This document shows, piece by piece, positions 39,185 to 48,361 of a stretch of 64,000 bases of DNA. The DNA is taken from positions 558,001-622,000 of the forward strand of contig NZ_CANMQQ010000001.1 of NCBI RefSeq assembly GCF_947500045.1. The letters run 5' to 3'. Position 1 is the stretch's first letter. Every line of letters begins with the position of its first letter. Origin of the DNA: an uncultured Ruegeria sp. (GTDB taxonomy: Bacteria > Pseudomonadota > Alphaproteobacteria > Rhodobacterales > Rhodobacteraceae). The notes under the pieces are model-generated. The model was not told the origin of the DNA, did no database searches, and was given only the letters and a program-made list of their open reading frames with translations. A program made the position numbers and the translations under genes.

Positions 39185-39380
39185 TGGCATCGGGGCAGCT
39201 TGGTCTGCCCCGAAATCAACTCATCCGGTTTGGGGGAATGGCCCCTTAGGCTCGTCCGATTATGTGAACTCCAAGTCTGTGCTAGACTAAAATCTGAGCG
39301 GGCTTGGTTCATGAATTCCTTTGTAACCATCACCTATCGAATGTCATTGCCCGCCCGATCTTTGCCAAAAGGAGACGACG

Positions 39381-39716
39381 ATGCTGACAGAAGAACAGCT
39401 AAGAGCCATTGCAGCCGCGTTCTGCGGTATCCTGATTGTGCCCAACATCAATCTGCCGAACCCCTATCGCATCAATCTAAATGCCAAAGCCATTCCTGAA
39501 GAAATAATCGATGAAATAGAAGATGATATGGGCGAATTTGGCTTTGCTGGCCACCCACGCGGACCGTTTGGAAAAGATATCCGCGATGCCTTTATGGAGA
39601 TTTCATTTGATCAGAGGGGATGCGTCTATTCGATTTCGGTTGTTGGTGGGGTCAAGCGCGGTCTTGGCGCAACAAGACGCCGAGAGACGCACTCAACCGA
39701 CTGGAAGAATCCCTGA
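39381..39716 (+). CDS. Hypothetical protein
   Basis: A 111-residue soluble protein I do not recognise. The N-terminus (MLTEEQLRAIAAAFCGILIVPNINLP) is mildly hydrophobic but lacks a clear signal peptide; the middle is acidic (EEIIDEIEDDMGEFG). AAGGAG lies eight bases before the ATG, which supports a real gene. It converges on the hydrolase-OsmC gene, 12 bp apart. Confidence 0.55.
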   Translation: MLTEEQLRAIAAAFCGILIVPNINLPNPYRINLNAKAIPEEIIDEIEDDMGEFGFAGHPRGPFGKDIRDAFMEISFDQRGCVYSISVVGGVKRGLGATRRRETHSTDWKNP

Positions 39717-39728
39717 TCCGAACGAGTG

Positions 39729-40943
39729 TCACGATAGAAGTTCGGTTGTGATATGGGCCGAACCCTCAAGTGTTCGATGCACCGGGCATTTATCGGCGAT
39801 TTCCAGCAGTTTGGCCTTTTGGTCCGCGTCCAGCGGACCTTCCAGCCGGATTTTCCGGCGGAACTGATCGACCTTGCCTTCGCTCGCCAGCCCGGCATCC
39901 TGCGCGTGAACTTTGTCGTGGCATACATCGACGGTGATACCTGTTAAGGGCCACCGCTTGCGGCGGGCGTACATGCGAATGGTCATCGACGTACATGCTC
40001 CCAGCCCGGACGATACGAACCCATAGGGTGACATACCCCGATCCGTACCGCCGTATGACGCAGGTTCGTCAGCGATTGCATGGTGGCGCGGGCCTGACTG
40101 GATGTCTTGCAGGAAACCCGACGGGTCTGCCTCGGTCACGCGGACGATACCTTCAGGAGCGCCCGGTGGCGGTGCGGGAGGGCACAGCTTGACGTAACGG
40201 GAAACCCATGCCGTGGTGACATCGGCTGCATAATCCGCATCCGCCGCCCGCGTGATCAGGTGGTCGGCATCATCTAGGGTGACAAAGCTTTTGGGATGTT
40301 TCGCTGCCATAAAGATGGTGCTGGCATTGTCGACACTGACTGTGCTGTCACGCGGCGCGTGCAGGATCAGCAGGGCGGCCTTCAGATCAGCGATGGCCGG
40401 TGTAAGCGCGGTTTCCGAAATATCCTCGACAAAGGCGTTACCGATACGGAATGGGCGGCCCCCCAGCGAAACCTCTGCGCTGCCTTGCGATTTTATCTCG
40501 GGCAGGGCGGCTTCGAAATGATGGGATACATGACCCGGATCCGCAGGTGCCCCAAGCGTTACCACAGCCTTTACCGACGGAATGCCCGCACGTGCGCGCA
40601 GGACAGCGGCACCACCAAGTGAATGGCCAATCAGAAGGGATGGCGCCATATCGCGGCCCGCAAGGTATTGCGCGGCTTTGACAAGGTCCTCGACATTCGA
40701 AGTAAAGGTCGTATTCGCGAACTCACCGTCAGAGTGGCCAAGGCCGGTAAAATCAAACCGCAGAACCGCAATACCCATTGCGGCAAGTCGCGCCGAAATA
40801 CGCCGCGCTGCGGGAATGTCTTTTGAGCAGGTAAAGCAATGCGCAAACAACGCCGTCGCCAGAACCGGCCCGTCCGGCAAATCCAGGCGCGCGGCCAATT
40901 GGCTGCCGTCGAATCCGGCAAAGGTGATGCGTTCGGTGGGCAT
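39729..40943 (-). CDS. Alpha/beta hydrolase - OsmC fusion protein
   Basis: A 404-residue two-domain protein. Residues about 1-250 are an alpha/beta hydrolase with the nucleophile elbow GHSLGG (about 104-109) and a late catalytic His in DADHLI. Residues about 260-404 are an OsmC-type domain with the two expected cysteines (GLGACTSMTIRM and ADKCPVHR), which in OsmC reduce organic peroxides. The pairing is known in several proteobacteria, but its physiological substrate is not. The ATG at 40943 has AAGGA upstream; a TTG ten codons earlier is unlikely. Confidence 0.87.
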   Translation of the reverse strand: MPTERITFAGFDGSQLAARLDLPDGPVLATALFAHCFTCSKDIPAARRISARLAAMGIAVLRFDFTGLGHSDGEFANTTFTSNVEDLVKAAQYLAGRDMAPSLLIGHSLGGAAVLRARAGIPSVKAVVTLGAPADPGHVSHHFEAALPEIKSQGSAEVSLGGRPFRIGNAFVEDISETALTPAIADLKAALLILHAPRDSTVSVDNASTIFMAAKHPKSFVTLDDADHLITRAADADYAADVTTAWVSRYVKLCPPAPPPGAPEGIVRVTEADPSGFLQDIQSGPRHHAIADEPASYGGTDRGMSPYGFVSSGLGACTSMTIRMYARRKRWPLTGITVDVCHDKVHAQDAGLASEGKVDQFRRKIRLEGPLDADQKAKLLEIADKCPVHRTLEGSAHITTELLS

Positions 40944-41199
40944 GATAAGTCCTTGGTCGTCAGGTTTCGACAATACTGTGCATTGGGGGCAGGCGGCTCA
41001 ACCCCTATGTCAATCGCGTAACAGGAAGGTGAGAAACCGAGAAGCGCTTAGGCACCCGCTTGATAGATTTAGGTGCGCTACCAGAGTGAAAAATAAAAGA
41101 TCATTATCTGTGATGTGTGATCGTTTAAGTATTCATTTTACTTATTGTCTTGAGATTCCCAAATTGAACTCATCGCAATGACCCAAAGCGGAGGCCAAA

Positions 41200-41394
41200 A
41201 TGGCATATACCACACCTGTACCACCAAGCCCGGCAATTCGCCCCGGAGTTCTGTTTGCCATCCTATTGACTGGCGCAATTGGTTTTGCGTTGGGGCAAAG
41301 CTTGCCGCTGGTCAGCACTAACGGGAATGCGCCCAGCCTTACCGCGCCCGAAGATTGGCATGGCAATGTTAGACGGTCACACTGGTCTAACTAG
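41200..41394 (+). CDS. Small single-pass membrane protein
   Basis: A 64-residue protein with one hydrophobic helix (about 16-34, GVLFAILLTGAIGFALG) after a proline-rich N-terminus. A GGAGG site nine bases before the ATG supports it. The function is unknown. It converges on dddP with a 10-bp gap. Confidence 0.55.
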   Translation: MAYTTPVPPSPAIRPGVLFAILLTGAIGFALGQSLPLVSTNGNAPSLTAPEDWHGNVRRSHWSN

Positions 41395-41404
41395 GCTAAG
41401 GCGC

Positions 41405-42748
41405 TTAGATAATCCCCATCAATTGTGCGTCGAACGGATATTTTGTCAGGTTTTCGTACCCGTCTTCTGTGATCAGCACTTGATCTTCTAGCTTAATCGA
41501 GAAGTCGCCGCCAACCTCGCCAACCGCTGCTTCGACGCACAACACCATGCCCGGTTCCAACTCATAGTCGTATGCCCCCGCAACCGCTTGATCGGGATAA
41601 GCGACCAAGGGCCATTCATCGCACAATCCCACGCCATGCATCAGGCAACCGTATTTCTGTGCCTGAAACTTGTCGTCCAGCCGGTGGGCATTTGCGGTCA
41701 GGTCCGGAATCGCGACCCCAGGTTTCAGCATTTCCATGTTGGTCATGATATGCTCATGCGCGTGTTGCATGGTGTAGATCATATCAGGGCGTGGCTTTTG
41801 ATCTCCGATCCACCAGGTGCGCGAGATGTCGATGCAAATGCCGTATGATCCAATCAGGTCAGTATCGAACGCGATGATTTCATTCTGCTGGGTGACGCGG
41901 GGCCCGCATTCCTGAAACCAAGGGTTTGTGCGCTGACCCGAGGTCAGAAGCCGGGTCTCGATCCACTCACCGCCGCGCCGGATGTTTTCGGCATGCAGTA
42001 TGGCCCAGATATCATCCTCGGAAGTCTGTCCATCCCCGACATTTGCACGTGCGAACCGCTCCATTTCGGCCACTGCGGTCTCACAGGCATGGTTGGCGCA
42101 GCGCATGGCGAGGATTTCGTCAGGGCCTTTGATAGCACGGGTTTTCTCGGTGAGCTCTTCGCCCTCCTTCACTTCAAACCCTTGCGCCTCTAGCGCGCGC
42201 AAACCGTGCAGCATGATCTTGTCGACGCCAAGCCGCATTTTACCGCCGCCATGTTCGCCAATCAGAGCGCGCACTTCGTTCGAGAACACATCAGCCGCGA
42301 CATCGATTTTATCACCCCGATCGAAATAGAACAGATCCGCGCCCGAGCGCTGTTCGCGCACCAGTGGATTGAATTCCGACAGGAACGGCGAATTCTTATA
42401 GTCCCAGATCACCATGTACCCGTCCGCACAAACCAGCACGGCCCGGAACGGGTTATGGGTGTTCCAAAGCTGCATATTGGTGCTGTCTGTCGCATAGCGG
42501 ATGTTCAGAGGGTCAAACAGCAAGACGCCGCCCCAACCCCGAGTGACAATCCCCTGCACCAGCCGCTTCCAGCGATATTCGCGCATCCGCTCCAGATTGG
42601 GCAGGATGAGCCCGGCGGCCGCCCATTCATCAAATGCTCGCTGCGTTGGCCCGATCTCGATTCGATCACTGTCGTTCGGCGTTCCGTCGCCGAGCGTGGC
42701 ACCCCTGGAAGGATCAATCTTGCGAATGTCGCGATATGGTATGTCCAC
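41405..42748 (-). CDS. dddP: DMSP lyase DddP (M24 peptidase-like fold)
   Basis: A 447-residue enzyme that cleaves dimethylsulfoniopropionate to dimethyl sulfide and acrylate. It keeps the M24 'pita-bread' fold but is not a peptidase. The DPSRGATLGDGTPND N-terminus and RYATDSTNMQLWNTHNPFRA segment are DddP hallmarks. With the GTG start at 42748, the residues reported as iron ligands in the Ruegeria lacuscaerulensis enzyme fall on the same numbers here: Asp295, Asp297, Asp307, His371, Glu406, Glu421, and the catalytic Asp377. I checked each codon. This exact match also supports the start, which has an AAGGG site upstream; the longer frame to 42850 is not needed. It is divergent from the DUF3445 gene. 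Confidence 0.93.
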   Translation of the reverse strand: MDIPYRDIRKIDPSRGATLGDGTPNDSDRIEIGPTQRAFDEWAAAGLILPNLERMREYRWKRLVQGIVTRGWGGVLLFDPLNIRYATDSTNMQLWNTHNPFRAVLVCADGYMVIWDYKNSPFLSEFNPLVREQRSGADLFYFDRGDKIDVAADVFSNEVRALIGEHGGGKMRLGVDKIMLHGLRALEAQGFEVKEGEELTEKTRAIKGPDEILAMRCANHACETAVAEMERFARANVGDGQTSEDDIWAILHAENIRRGGEWIETRLLTSGQRTNPWFQECGPRVTQQNEIIAFDTDLIGSYGICIDISRTWWIGDQKPRPDMIYTMQHAHEHIMTNMEMLKPGVAIPDLTANAHRLDDKFQAQKYGCLMHGVGLCDEWPLVAYPDQAVAGAYDYELEPGMVLCVEAAVGEVGGDFSIKLEDQVLITEDGYENLTKYPFDAQLMGII

Positions 42749-42872
42749 GGGCGGGCCCTTTTGCTTGCGTGTACAACCTGCAAAGCCAAAAATGTTGTGT
42801 CTCAAAGGTTTGCGACTGTGTTTGGGTCGTTTTTTGACCGACAGTGTCAAAGAGGGGTGCTATGCCTCGGTC

Positions 42873-43616
42873 ATGACAGTGATATTGCAGCAAACCATCC
42901 CATACAATCCGCTTGCGGCGAACCCGTTGCCGGGTATCAAACCGGCTGATCCCCAAAACTGGCTGCACCGGGACGATGCGTTCGACACCCAACTGCAACG
43001 CCGCGCCGAGCTTTTGGCGCAACGAGAATCAGATGTTCTGGCCCTGAGTTCAGAGGCGCTGAAACCTGCGCAAGAGTTGCTGGAGCTGGTTCTTAAGCAA
43101 GCCTATCCCGATGCCTCGGATCAGGTTTTGCGACCCGACGGGACAGTGGTCGAGATTGATTGGTCACACCCGCTGGAGACACTGTGCCTTCTGGTGCAAG
43201 AGGATTTCTGCATTCTGCAAAAAATAGGGGACGAGCATGTTCTGACAGGTGCGATCCTGTGCTTTCCGGCTAGCTGGATGCTGTCCGAGAAGTTCATGCG
43301 CCCACTGATTGCAATCCATGAGCCCGTCGTCGCCTATGACCCCAACATTGCGCGCAGAGTTCAGCGCCTGTTCGATGGCATACAACCAGACCGCCCACTG
43401 TGGCGGTTCAATGCCCTTTGGTACCCGGATGCCGAACTGTTCCAGCCGCGCAGCATCACCCAGCGGCGCCCGCCGCAGAACCAGGACACGGCTCGCTACC
43501 TTCGCAGTGAGCGCCAGACCCTATTGCGCTTGCCGCAGACGGGTGCGGTGGTGTTTGCCATCCACACCTATGTGATGGCTGCCGAGCGGGTCGCCAAATT
43601 AGAAAACCCCGCCTGA
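42873..43616 (+). CDS. DUF3445 haem-dependent N-demethylase-like protein
   Basis: A 247-residue soluble protein of the DUF3445 family (haem-dependent oxidative N-demethylase alpha-like). Typical segments are WLHRDDAFDTQLQRRAELLA, EDFCILQKIGDEHVLTGAILCFPASW, IHEPVVAYDP and RSERQTLLRLPQTGAVVFAIHTYV. Characterised relatives remove methyl groups from dimethylamine with O2 and reductant, in complexes with further subunits. Those subunits are not seen here, so activity on a methylamine is not certain. No good ribosome binding site precedes the ATG; an upstream GAGGGG is 15 bases away. It is divergent from dddP (124 bp). Confidence 0.75.
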   Translation: MTVILQQTIPYNPLAANPLPGIKPADPQNWLHRDDAFDTQLQRRAELLAQRESDVLALSSEALKPAQELLELVLKQAYPDASDQVLRPDGTVVEIDWSHPLETLCLLVQEDFCILQKIGDEHVLTGAILCFPASWMLSEKFMRPLIAIHEPVVAYDPNIARRVQRLFDGIQPDRPLWRFNALWYPDAELFQPRSITQRRPPQNQDTARYLRSERQTLLRLPQTGAVVFAIHTYVMAAERVAKLENPA

Positions 43617-43624
43617 TGGCGGGG
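43602..43624 (-). terminator. Terminator overlapping the DUF3445 stop codon
   Basis: CCCCGCC (43607-43613) and GGCGGGG (43618-43624) enclose TGAT. On the minus strand a TTTTCT tail follows, so it ends the convergent unknown gene; the DUF3445 stop codon lies in the loop. Confidence 0.7.
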
Positions 43625-43652
43625 CTTCCAAGGAGGGTCTTCGGTAATTTGG

Positions 43653-44570
43653 TTACATGCCTAGGACGGTTGCGACCTCGCCAAATGCATTTGTGATGTT
43701 CAGGCCAAAAATCGCGGTCGTAAAGGCCAGCACCTGAGTGTTGAGGCGAAAATCCTCGCCCCGGATTAGATTGACTGCAGCCAGAGAAACGGCAACCGGT
43801 GCCGATATGCTGGCAACCGCACCAGTCATTCCCCAACTGGTCAGTCGAAGGATGTCACTGGGGCGGTCTGTTTCGTCCGTAACAATAGTCTGCTCAGAGT
43901 TGTTTTCAGACGCGGGGGAATCGGTCTCGGTGCGGAACGCGATGCTGAGAAGTTGGTCATCGCTCAGTTTGATTGGGCGCGGCTTTGTTTGGCTCTTTGT
44001 TTCAAATTGCATCGGGTCGGGGTCAGGTAGATCAAGCCCTGCGAAGGGACCGCTGATTGTTTCGAAAATCTGTTTGCGATTTCGAGAACTGCGCGGGGCA
44101 AATGAATCAAACGCACTCATGAATTGTTCGATGGTCAGTACGGTATTGGGCGACAACCATTCGACGCGCCGTGTCGTGCAGATGTCCACCATGCGGTAGA
44201 GGATCACAACCAGCATCAATTCAGAAATCTCGCTGTCATCCAGAAGTTTGGAAACCGGACAAATCGTGATCGTCAACCGATTGCAGGGTGGTGCCACGAC
44301 TGGGCGCGCCTTGGTTCTTAGGCCTGCGGTTCTGTCCATCCGCTCATGATGGCTGTGTTCGAATTTTTTGGGTTCGGAATCCAACGTCAGGCGCACAAGG
44401 TATTGGCTGCTGACGATACTGGCCTCAGAGGTGCTGATGAGCGTCTTGCGCTCGACCAGATGACCATAGTCCCCGAGTGTGGTCGAAACGACGTCGCAAA
44501 GACGCTCGAGCGCGCCGTCTGCCGAGCCGTCGAATTGGAGACCGCCATGGTACATATGTTTCGAGGTCAC
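43653..44570 (-). CDS. Unknown protein with C-terminal membrane segment
   Basis: A 305-residue protein I do not recognise. The first two thirds are soluble (HSHHERMDRTAGLR, PPCNRLTITICPVSKLLDDSEISELMLVVILYRM), followed by an acidic linker (about 200-235) and two hydrophobic C-terminal segments (about 248-270 and 282-300). A GTG at 44570 has an AAAGGAA site with seven-base spacing; the GTG at 44600 lacks one. It probably anchors to the inner membrane by its C-terminus. Confidence 0.6.
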   Translation of the reverse strand: MTSKHMYHGGLQFDGSADGALERLCDVVSTTLGDYGHLVERKTLISTSEASIVSSQYLVRLTLDSEPKKFEHSHHERMDRTAGLRTKARPVVAPPCNRLTITICPVSKLLDDSEISELMLVVILYRMVDICTTRRVEWLSPNTVLTIEQFMSAFDSFAPRSSRNRKQIFETISGPFAGLDLPDPDPMQFETKSQTKPRPIKLSDDQLLSIAFRTETDSPASENNSEQTIVTDETDRPSDILRLTSWGMTGAVASISAPVAVSLAAVNLIRGEDFRLNTQVLAFTTAIFGLNITNAFGEVATVLGM

Positions 44571-44767
44571 AGCATGTTCCTTTGCCGTAATAATCTTCAC
44601 AACAGACTAACCGGCGAAATGGTGCAAATTTTGACGGAAATGCAAAAAAGTCAGAAATTTCAGCGATTGATTACGCTTTGGAAACCAAGAAAAACACGGT
44701 TTCCCTAAATTTATGTGGCAACAATGTGGCTAAATTCGGGTGCGCCGATGTCGATCCTTTGATCACC

Positions 44768-45562
44768 TCAATTGTCGATTCGCGCGGCCATAATGGCGAT
44801 AGATTGCTGATAGACCGTGGCTGCGTTCCATTGCTGGATAACTGCGTAATTGGGTTCGCCCTTTTGATAGCCACGACCTGGCTTCCACCCTTTCTTACGT
44901 AAGAAATTCGCAGTCGAGGCCAACGCGTCAGTCATGTTATAAAAGTCGACTTGGCCGTCCCCGGTGGCGTCCACACCAAAGGCCAACGCGTTGCCGGGCA
45001 GGAACTGGGTATGACCCAGCTCGCCATGTTTTGCCCCTTTTGTCGCCATCGTGAGGCTGCCCTGATCGACCAATTTCAACGCTCCAATGGCGTGCGGAAC
45101 AAAGAACTCGGATCGGCGACAATCATAGGCCAATGTTGTGATTGCGGAAACAACCTGGCTGTCTCCCATGAAATTTCCAAAGCCTGTTTCCATGCCATGA
45201 ATAGCAATCAGCACACCCGCCGGGACGCCGTATTGGCGTTCCAGCGCGGCGTAAAATTGCGGATTGCGAGCTTTACGTTTGCGCCCTTGTGCAACGATGA
45301 CGTCCGCCCCACGCACCTGCATGAACTTGTCTAATGAGTATTTGAAACTCTTCTGATTGCGATCTGCAGCTATGGTACGCGTGGCGTATTGAGTTTGCGC
45401 CAATGCTTTCAGACCCTTCTTTTTGACACCCGCGCGTTTGGCTGTTTTGGCGAAATCGGTTTTCCAGGCCTCAAATCCATTGCTGGTGTTGCCGCAGGGG
45501 GCAGACAATGCCATCGATGGCAAGAATATTGCGATAGCCGCATAGAAACTAATTCGAAGCAT
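44768..45562 (-). CDS. MltB-like lytic murein transglycosylase
   Basis: A 264-residue periplasmic enzyme that cuts peptidoglycan with 1,6-anhydro-muramic acid formation. A signal peptide (about 1-20) precedes a SLT_2 domain with the catalytic Glu in IHGMETGFGNFMGDS (about residue 125) and the HGELGHTQFLPGNALAFGVDATGDG motif (about 181-205). No lipobox is seen, so it is soluble in the periplasm. Confidence 0.87.
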   Translation of the reverse strand: MLRISFYAAIAIFLPSMALSAPCGNTSNGFEAWKTDFAKTAKRAGVKKKGLKALAQTQYATRTIAADRNQKSFKYSLDKFMQVRGADVIVAQGRKRKARNPQFYAALERQYGVPAGVLIAIHGMETGFGNFMGDSQVVSAITTLAYDCRRSEFFVPHAIGALKLVDQGSLTMATKGAKHGELGHTQFLPGNALAFGVDATGDGQVDFYNMTDALASTANFLRKKGWKPGRGYQKGEPNYAVIQQWNAATVYQQSIAIMAARIDN

Positions 45563-45628
45563 GGGTGAAATCCGGTGGTTGAATAATCACCGTCAGCCTA
45601 CGCCCTGACTGACATCCCGCAAAGCAGT

Positions 45629-46276
45629 TTAATACAGGTCCAGTTCACCCGTACCTTTAAGGCTTTCAAACCACTCATCCGGAGTTTTGTCGATTTTGGC
45701 ATGTTTAACCATCATCGCGTTCATATTGGGCAGATGAGAAGAATCCGGCCAGTCGTCCGGTTGCCAAAGGTTTGAACGGATGATGCATTTTGGGCAATGT
45801 GCAAAGACGGTTTCGACGTGGATCAGTAGTGCCAGTTTAGGTGCGCGACCTCCGACAGCCATTTTTGAAAGCAGTTCAGGATCGGCGCATATCATTGCTG
45901 ATCCACGCAGGCGCAGCGTCTCCATTTTACCGGGGACAAAGAAAATAACACTGACGCGCTGGTCTTTCAGGACGTTATGAAATGTGTCCAAGCGCTTGTT
46001 TCCCGGTCGATCCGGGATCGCAATCATATTGTCCGACAGAACCTGCACGAACCCTTCGGGATCGCCCCGCGGAGAGATATCAAGGTGGCCGTCCGGGTTG
46101 GCCGAAGCGATCAGGCAGAATGAGGAGGTGCCGATGAATTCGCGGCACATCTCATCAAGTGCGGGTAATTCCTTGGCAACGATTTGGGGCAGTGGCTGGC
46201 CGCAAATTCGAACCAGCTCCTCTTCCGAGGTCACAAGATCTGAATATTCAGAAAACGGTGTTTCAATTGCGGGCAT
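45629..46276 (-). CDS. Pyridoxamine 5'-phosphate oxidase-like FMN-binding protein
   Basis: A 215-residue protein of the PPOX split-barrel superfamily. The SANPDGHLDISPRGDPEGFVQVL segment, DRPGNKRLDTFHNVL and VSVIFFVPGKMETLRLRG are typical of the FMN-binding family often annotated as MSMEG_1061-like. HCPKCIIRSNLW near the C-terminus is the conserved end. Its substrate is not known. It lies between the transglycosylase gene and glnA, with a terminator separating it from the latter. Confidence 0.8.
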   Translation of the reverse strand: MPAIETPFSEYSDLVTSEEELVRICGQPLPQIVAKELPALDEMCREFIGTSSFCLIASANPDGHLDISPRGDPEGFVQVLSDNMIAIPDRPGNKRLDTFHNVLKDQRVSVIFFVPGKMETLRLRGSAMICADPELLSKMAVGGRAPKLALLIHVETVFAHCPKCIIRSNLWQPDDWPDSSHLPNMNAMMVKHAKIDKTPDEWFESLKGTGELDLY

Positions 46277-46350
46277 GTGCTTTCTCCGCTGGGTACTGTG
46301 TCCCGAGTTTGGAAGATCATCCCTTATCCGTCAAATCTTGTGTGGCTGAC

Positions 46351-46377
46351 AAAAAAGGGCGCCCATTGGGCACCCTT
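46351..46377 (-). terminator. Terminator of glnA
   Basis: On the minus strand AAGGGTGCCC pairs with GGGCGCCCTT (one G-U) around AAT, followed by T-run. It lies 28 bp after the glnA stop. Confidence 0.8.
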
Positions 46378-46404
46378 GCGAGAATTTTCGTCGAAAATTC
46401 TTGA

Positions 46405-47811
46405 TCAGCAGCTGTAGTACATGCCGTATTCAACCGGGTGCGGCGTATGCTCGTAGGTTTCGACTTCTTCCATCTTCAGTGCGATGTAACCGTCGATCTG
46501 GTCTTTGGTGAACACGTCGCCCTGCAGTAGGAAGTCGTGATCGGATGCCAGCGCTTCCAGAGCTTCACGCAGGCTGCCGCAGACGGTTGGGATATCGGCC
46601 AGTTCTTCGGCGGGCAAATCGTACAGGTTCTTGTCCATGGCTTCACCAGGATCGATCTTGTTCTTGATCCCGTCCAGTCCAGCCATCAGCAAAGCAGCAA
46701 AGCACAGATAGGGGTTGGCCGCTGGATCGGGGAAACGGGCCTCGACGCGCTTGGCCTTGGGGCTTTCGGTCCATGGAATACGAACGCAACCCGAACGGTT
46801 GCGGGCTGAATAGGCGCGCAGAACAGGGGCTTCAAAACCGGGGATCAGGCGCTTGTAGCTGTTGGTGGCCGGATTGGTGAAGGCGTTCAGGGTCTTGGCG
46901 TGTTTCAGGATGCCGCCGATGAAGTACAGTGCCTCATCCGACAGGTCCGCATATTTGTCGCCAGAAAACAGCGGTTTGCCATCTTTCCAGATCGACATGT
47001 TCACATGCATGCCGGTGCCGTTGTCGCCATAGATTGGCTTGGGCATGAAAGTAGCCGATTTTCCATAAGCGTGCGCCACGTTGTGGATCACATACTTGTA
47101 CTTCTGCAGCTCATCCGCCTGTTTGGTCAGGCTGTCAAAGATCAGGCCCAGCTCGTGCTGGCACGACGCCACTTCGTGGTGGTGCTTGTCGACCTTCATG
47201 CCAAGGCGCTTCATGGTCGACAACATCTCGGAACGCAGATCCTGGGCTTCGTCGATTGGGTTGACCGGGAAGTAGCCACCCTTGACACCAGGGCGATGGC
47301 CCATGTTGCCCATCTCATACTCGGTATCGGTGTTCCACGACGCATCGGTCGCATCAACTTCGAAAGATACCTTGTTGATAGTGTTCGAGAAACGGACGTC
47401 ATCAAACAGGAAGAACTCGGCCTCTGGGCCCATATAGGCAACATCACCGATGCCCGAGGATTTCAGGTAAGCTTCGGCTTTCTGCGCAGTACCACGCGGG
47501 TCGCGGCTGTAGGCTTCACCGGTGTCGGGTTCAACGATCGAGCAGTGCAGGCACAGCGTTTTTTCGGCATAGAACGGATCGATATAGGCCGAGGTGGTAT
47601 CGGCGATCAGTTTCATGTCCGAGTTTTCGATCGACTTCCATCCCGCGATGGACGAACCGTCGAACATGAAGCCTTCTTCCAGGAAGTCTTCGTCAACCAG
47701 ATCGACGTCCACAGTTACATGCTGCAGCTTGCCACGCACGTCAGTGAAACGAATATCGACATATGCAACGTCTTCTTCGCGGAGTGTCTTGAGCACTGCG
47801 TCTACGCTCAT
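46405..47811 (-). CDS. glnA: Glutamine synthetase, type I
   Basis: A 468-residue dodecameric enzyme that assimilates ammonium into glutamine. Family signatures include [17 protein letters not shown], the metal-ligand-containing GPEAEFF and [11 protein letters not shown]-like [13 protein letters not shown]. Tyr397 in NLYDLPAEE is the adenylylation site, so activity is under GlnE/PII control. The ATG at 47811 is preceded by AAGGA; the extension to 47847 is not supported. It follows glnB by 42 bp as an operon. Confidence 0.97.
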   Translation of the reverse strand: MSVDAVLKTLREEDVAYVDIRFTDVRGKLQHVTVDVDLVDEDFLEEGFMFDGSSIAGWKSIENSDMKLIADTTSAYIDPFYAEKTLCLHCSIVEPDTGEAYSRDPRGTAQKAEAYLKSSGIGDVAYMGPEAEFFLFDDVRFSNTINKVSFEVDATDASWNTDTEYEMGNMGHRPGVKGGYFPVNPIDEAQDLRSEMLSTMKRLGMKVDKHHHEVASCQHELGLIFDSLTKQADELQKYKYVIHNVAHAYGKSATFMPKPIYGDNGTGMHVNMSIWKDGKPLFSGDKYADLSDEALYFIGGILKHAKTLNAFTNPATNSYKRLIPGFEAPVLRAYSARNRSGCVRIPWTESPKAKRVEARFPDPAANPYLCFAALLMAGLDGIKNKIDPGEAMDKNLYDLPAEELADIPTVCGSLREALEALASDHDFLLQGDVFTKDQIDGYIALKMEEVETYEHTPHPVEYGMYYSC

Positions 47812-47853
47812 TCCCTTGGTCCTTCTGATGGATGTGTTTGTATTCAATTAGAA

Positions 47854-48198
<345 letters not shown>

Positions 48199-48300
48199 TC
48201 ACCTTGCATGGTTGTCTTGATGGCACTGATCACGTCTAAGATTGTGCGGCAATCCGATAGCTGTGTTGGTGGGCGCCAGATGCGGGGAAAGCGAGCTATG

Positions 48301-48315
48301 GATCAATTTTTGATC
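48301..48315. promoter_or_regulatory. Inverted repeat between glnB and the NAD(P)HX repair gene
   Basis: A perfect repeat GATCAA-TTT-TTGATC in the 169-bp divergent gap. A second, weaker one (GATTG-N5-CAATC, 48240-48254) lies closer to glnB. I could not find an NtrC-consensus site, so binding factors are unknown. Confidence 0.35.
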
Positions 48316-48361
48316 GCATTGCACAAAAAGTAATCAAAATGGAATCGTCCGAGGGGTTGAG

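Noticed and set aside
44680-44704. GGAAACC / GGTTTCC repeat upstream of the MltB-like gene start region
   Set aside because: Seven-base arms with an 11-base spacer in an AT-rich gap are near chance level, and no gene start fits the position.
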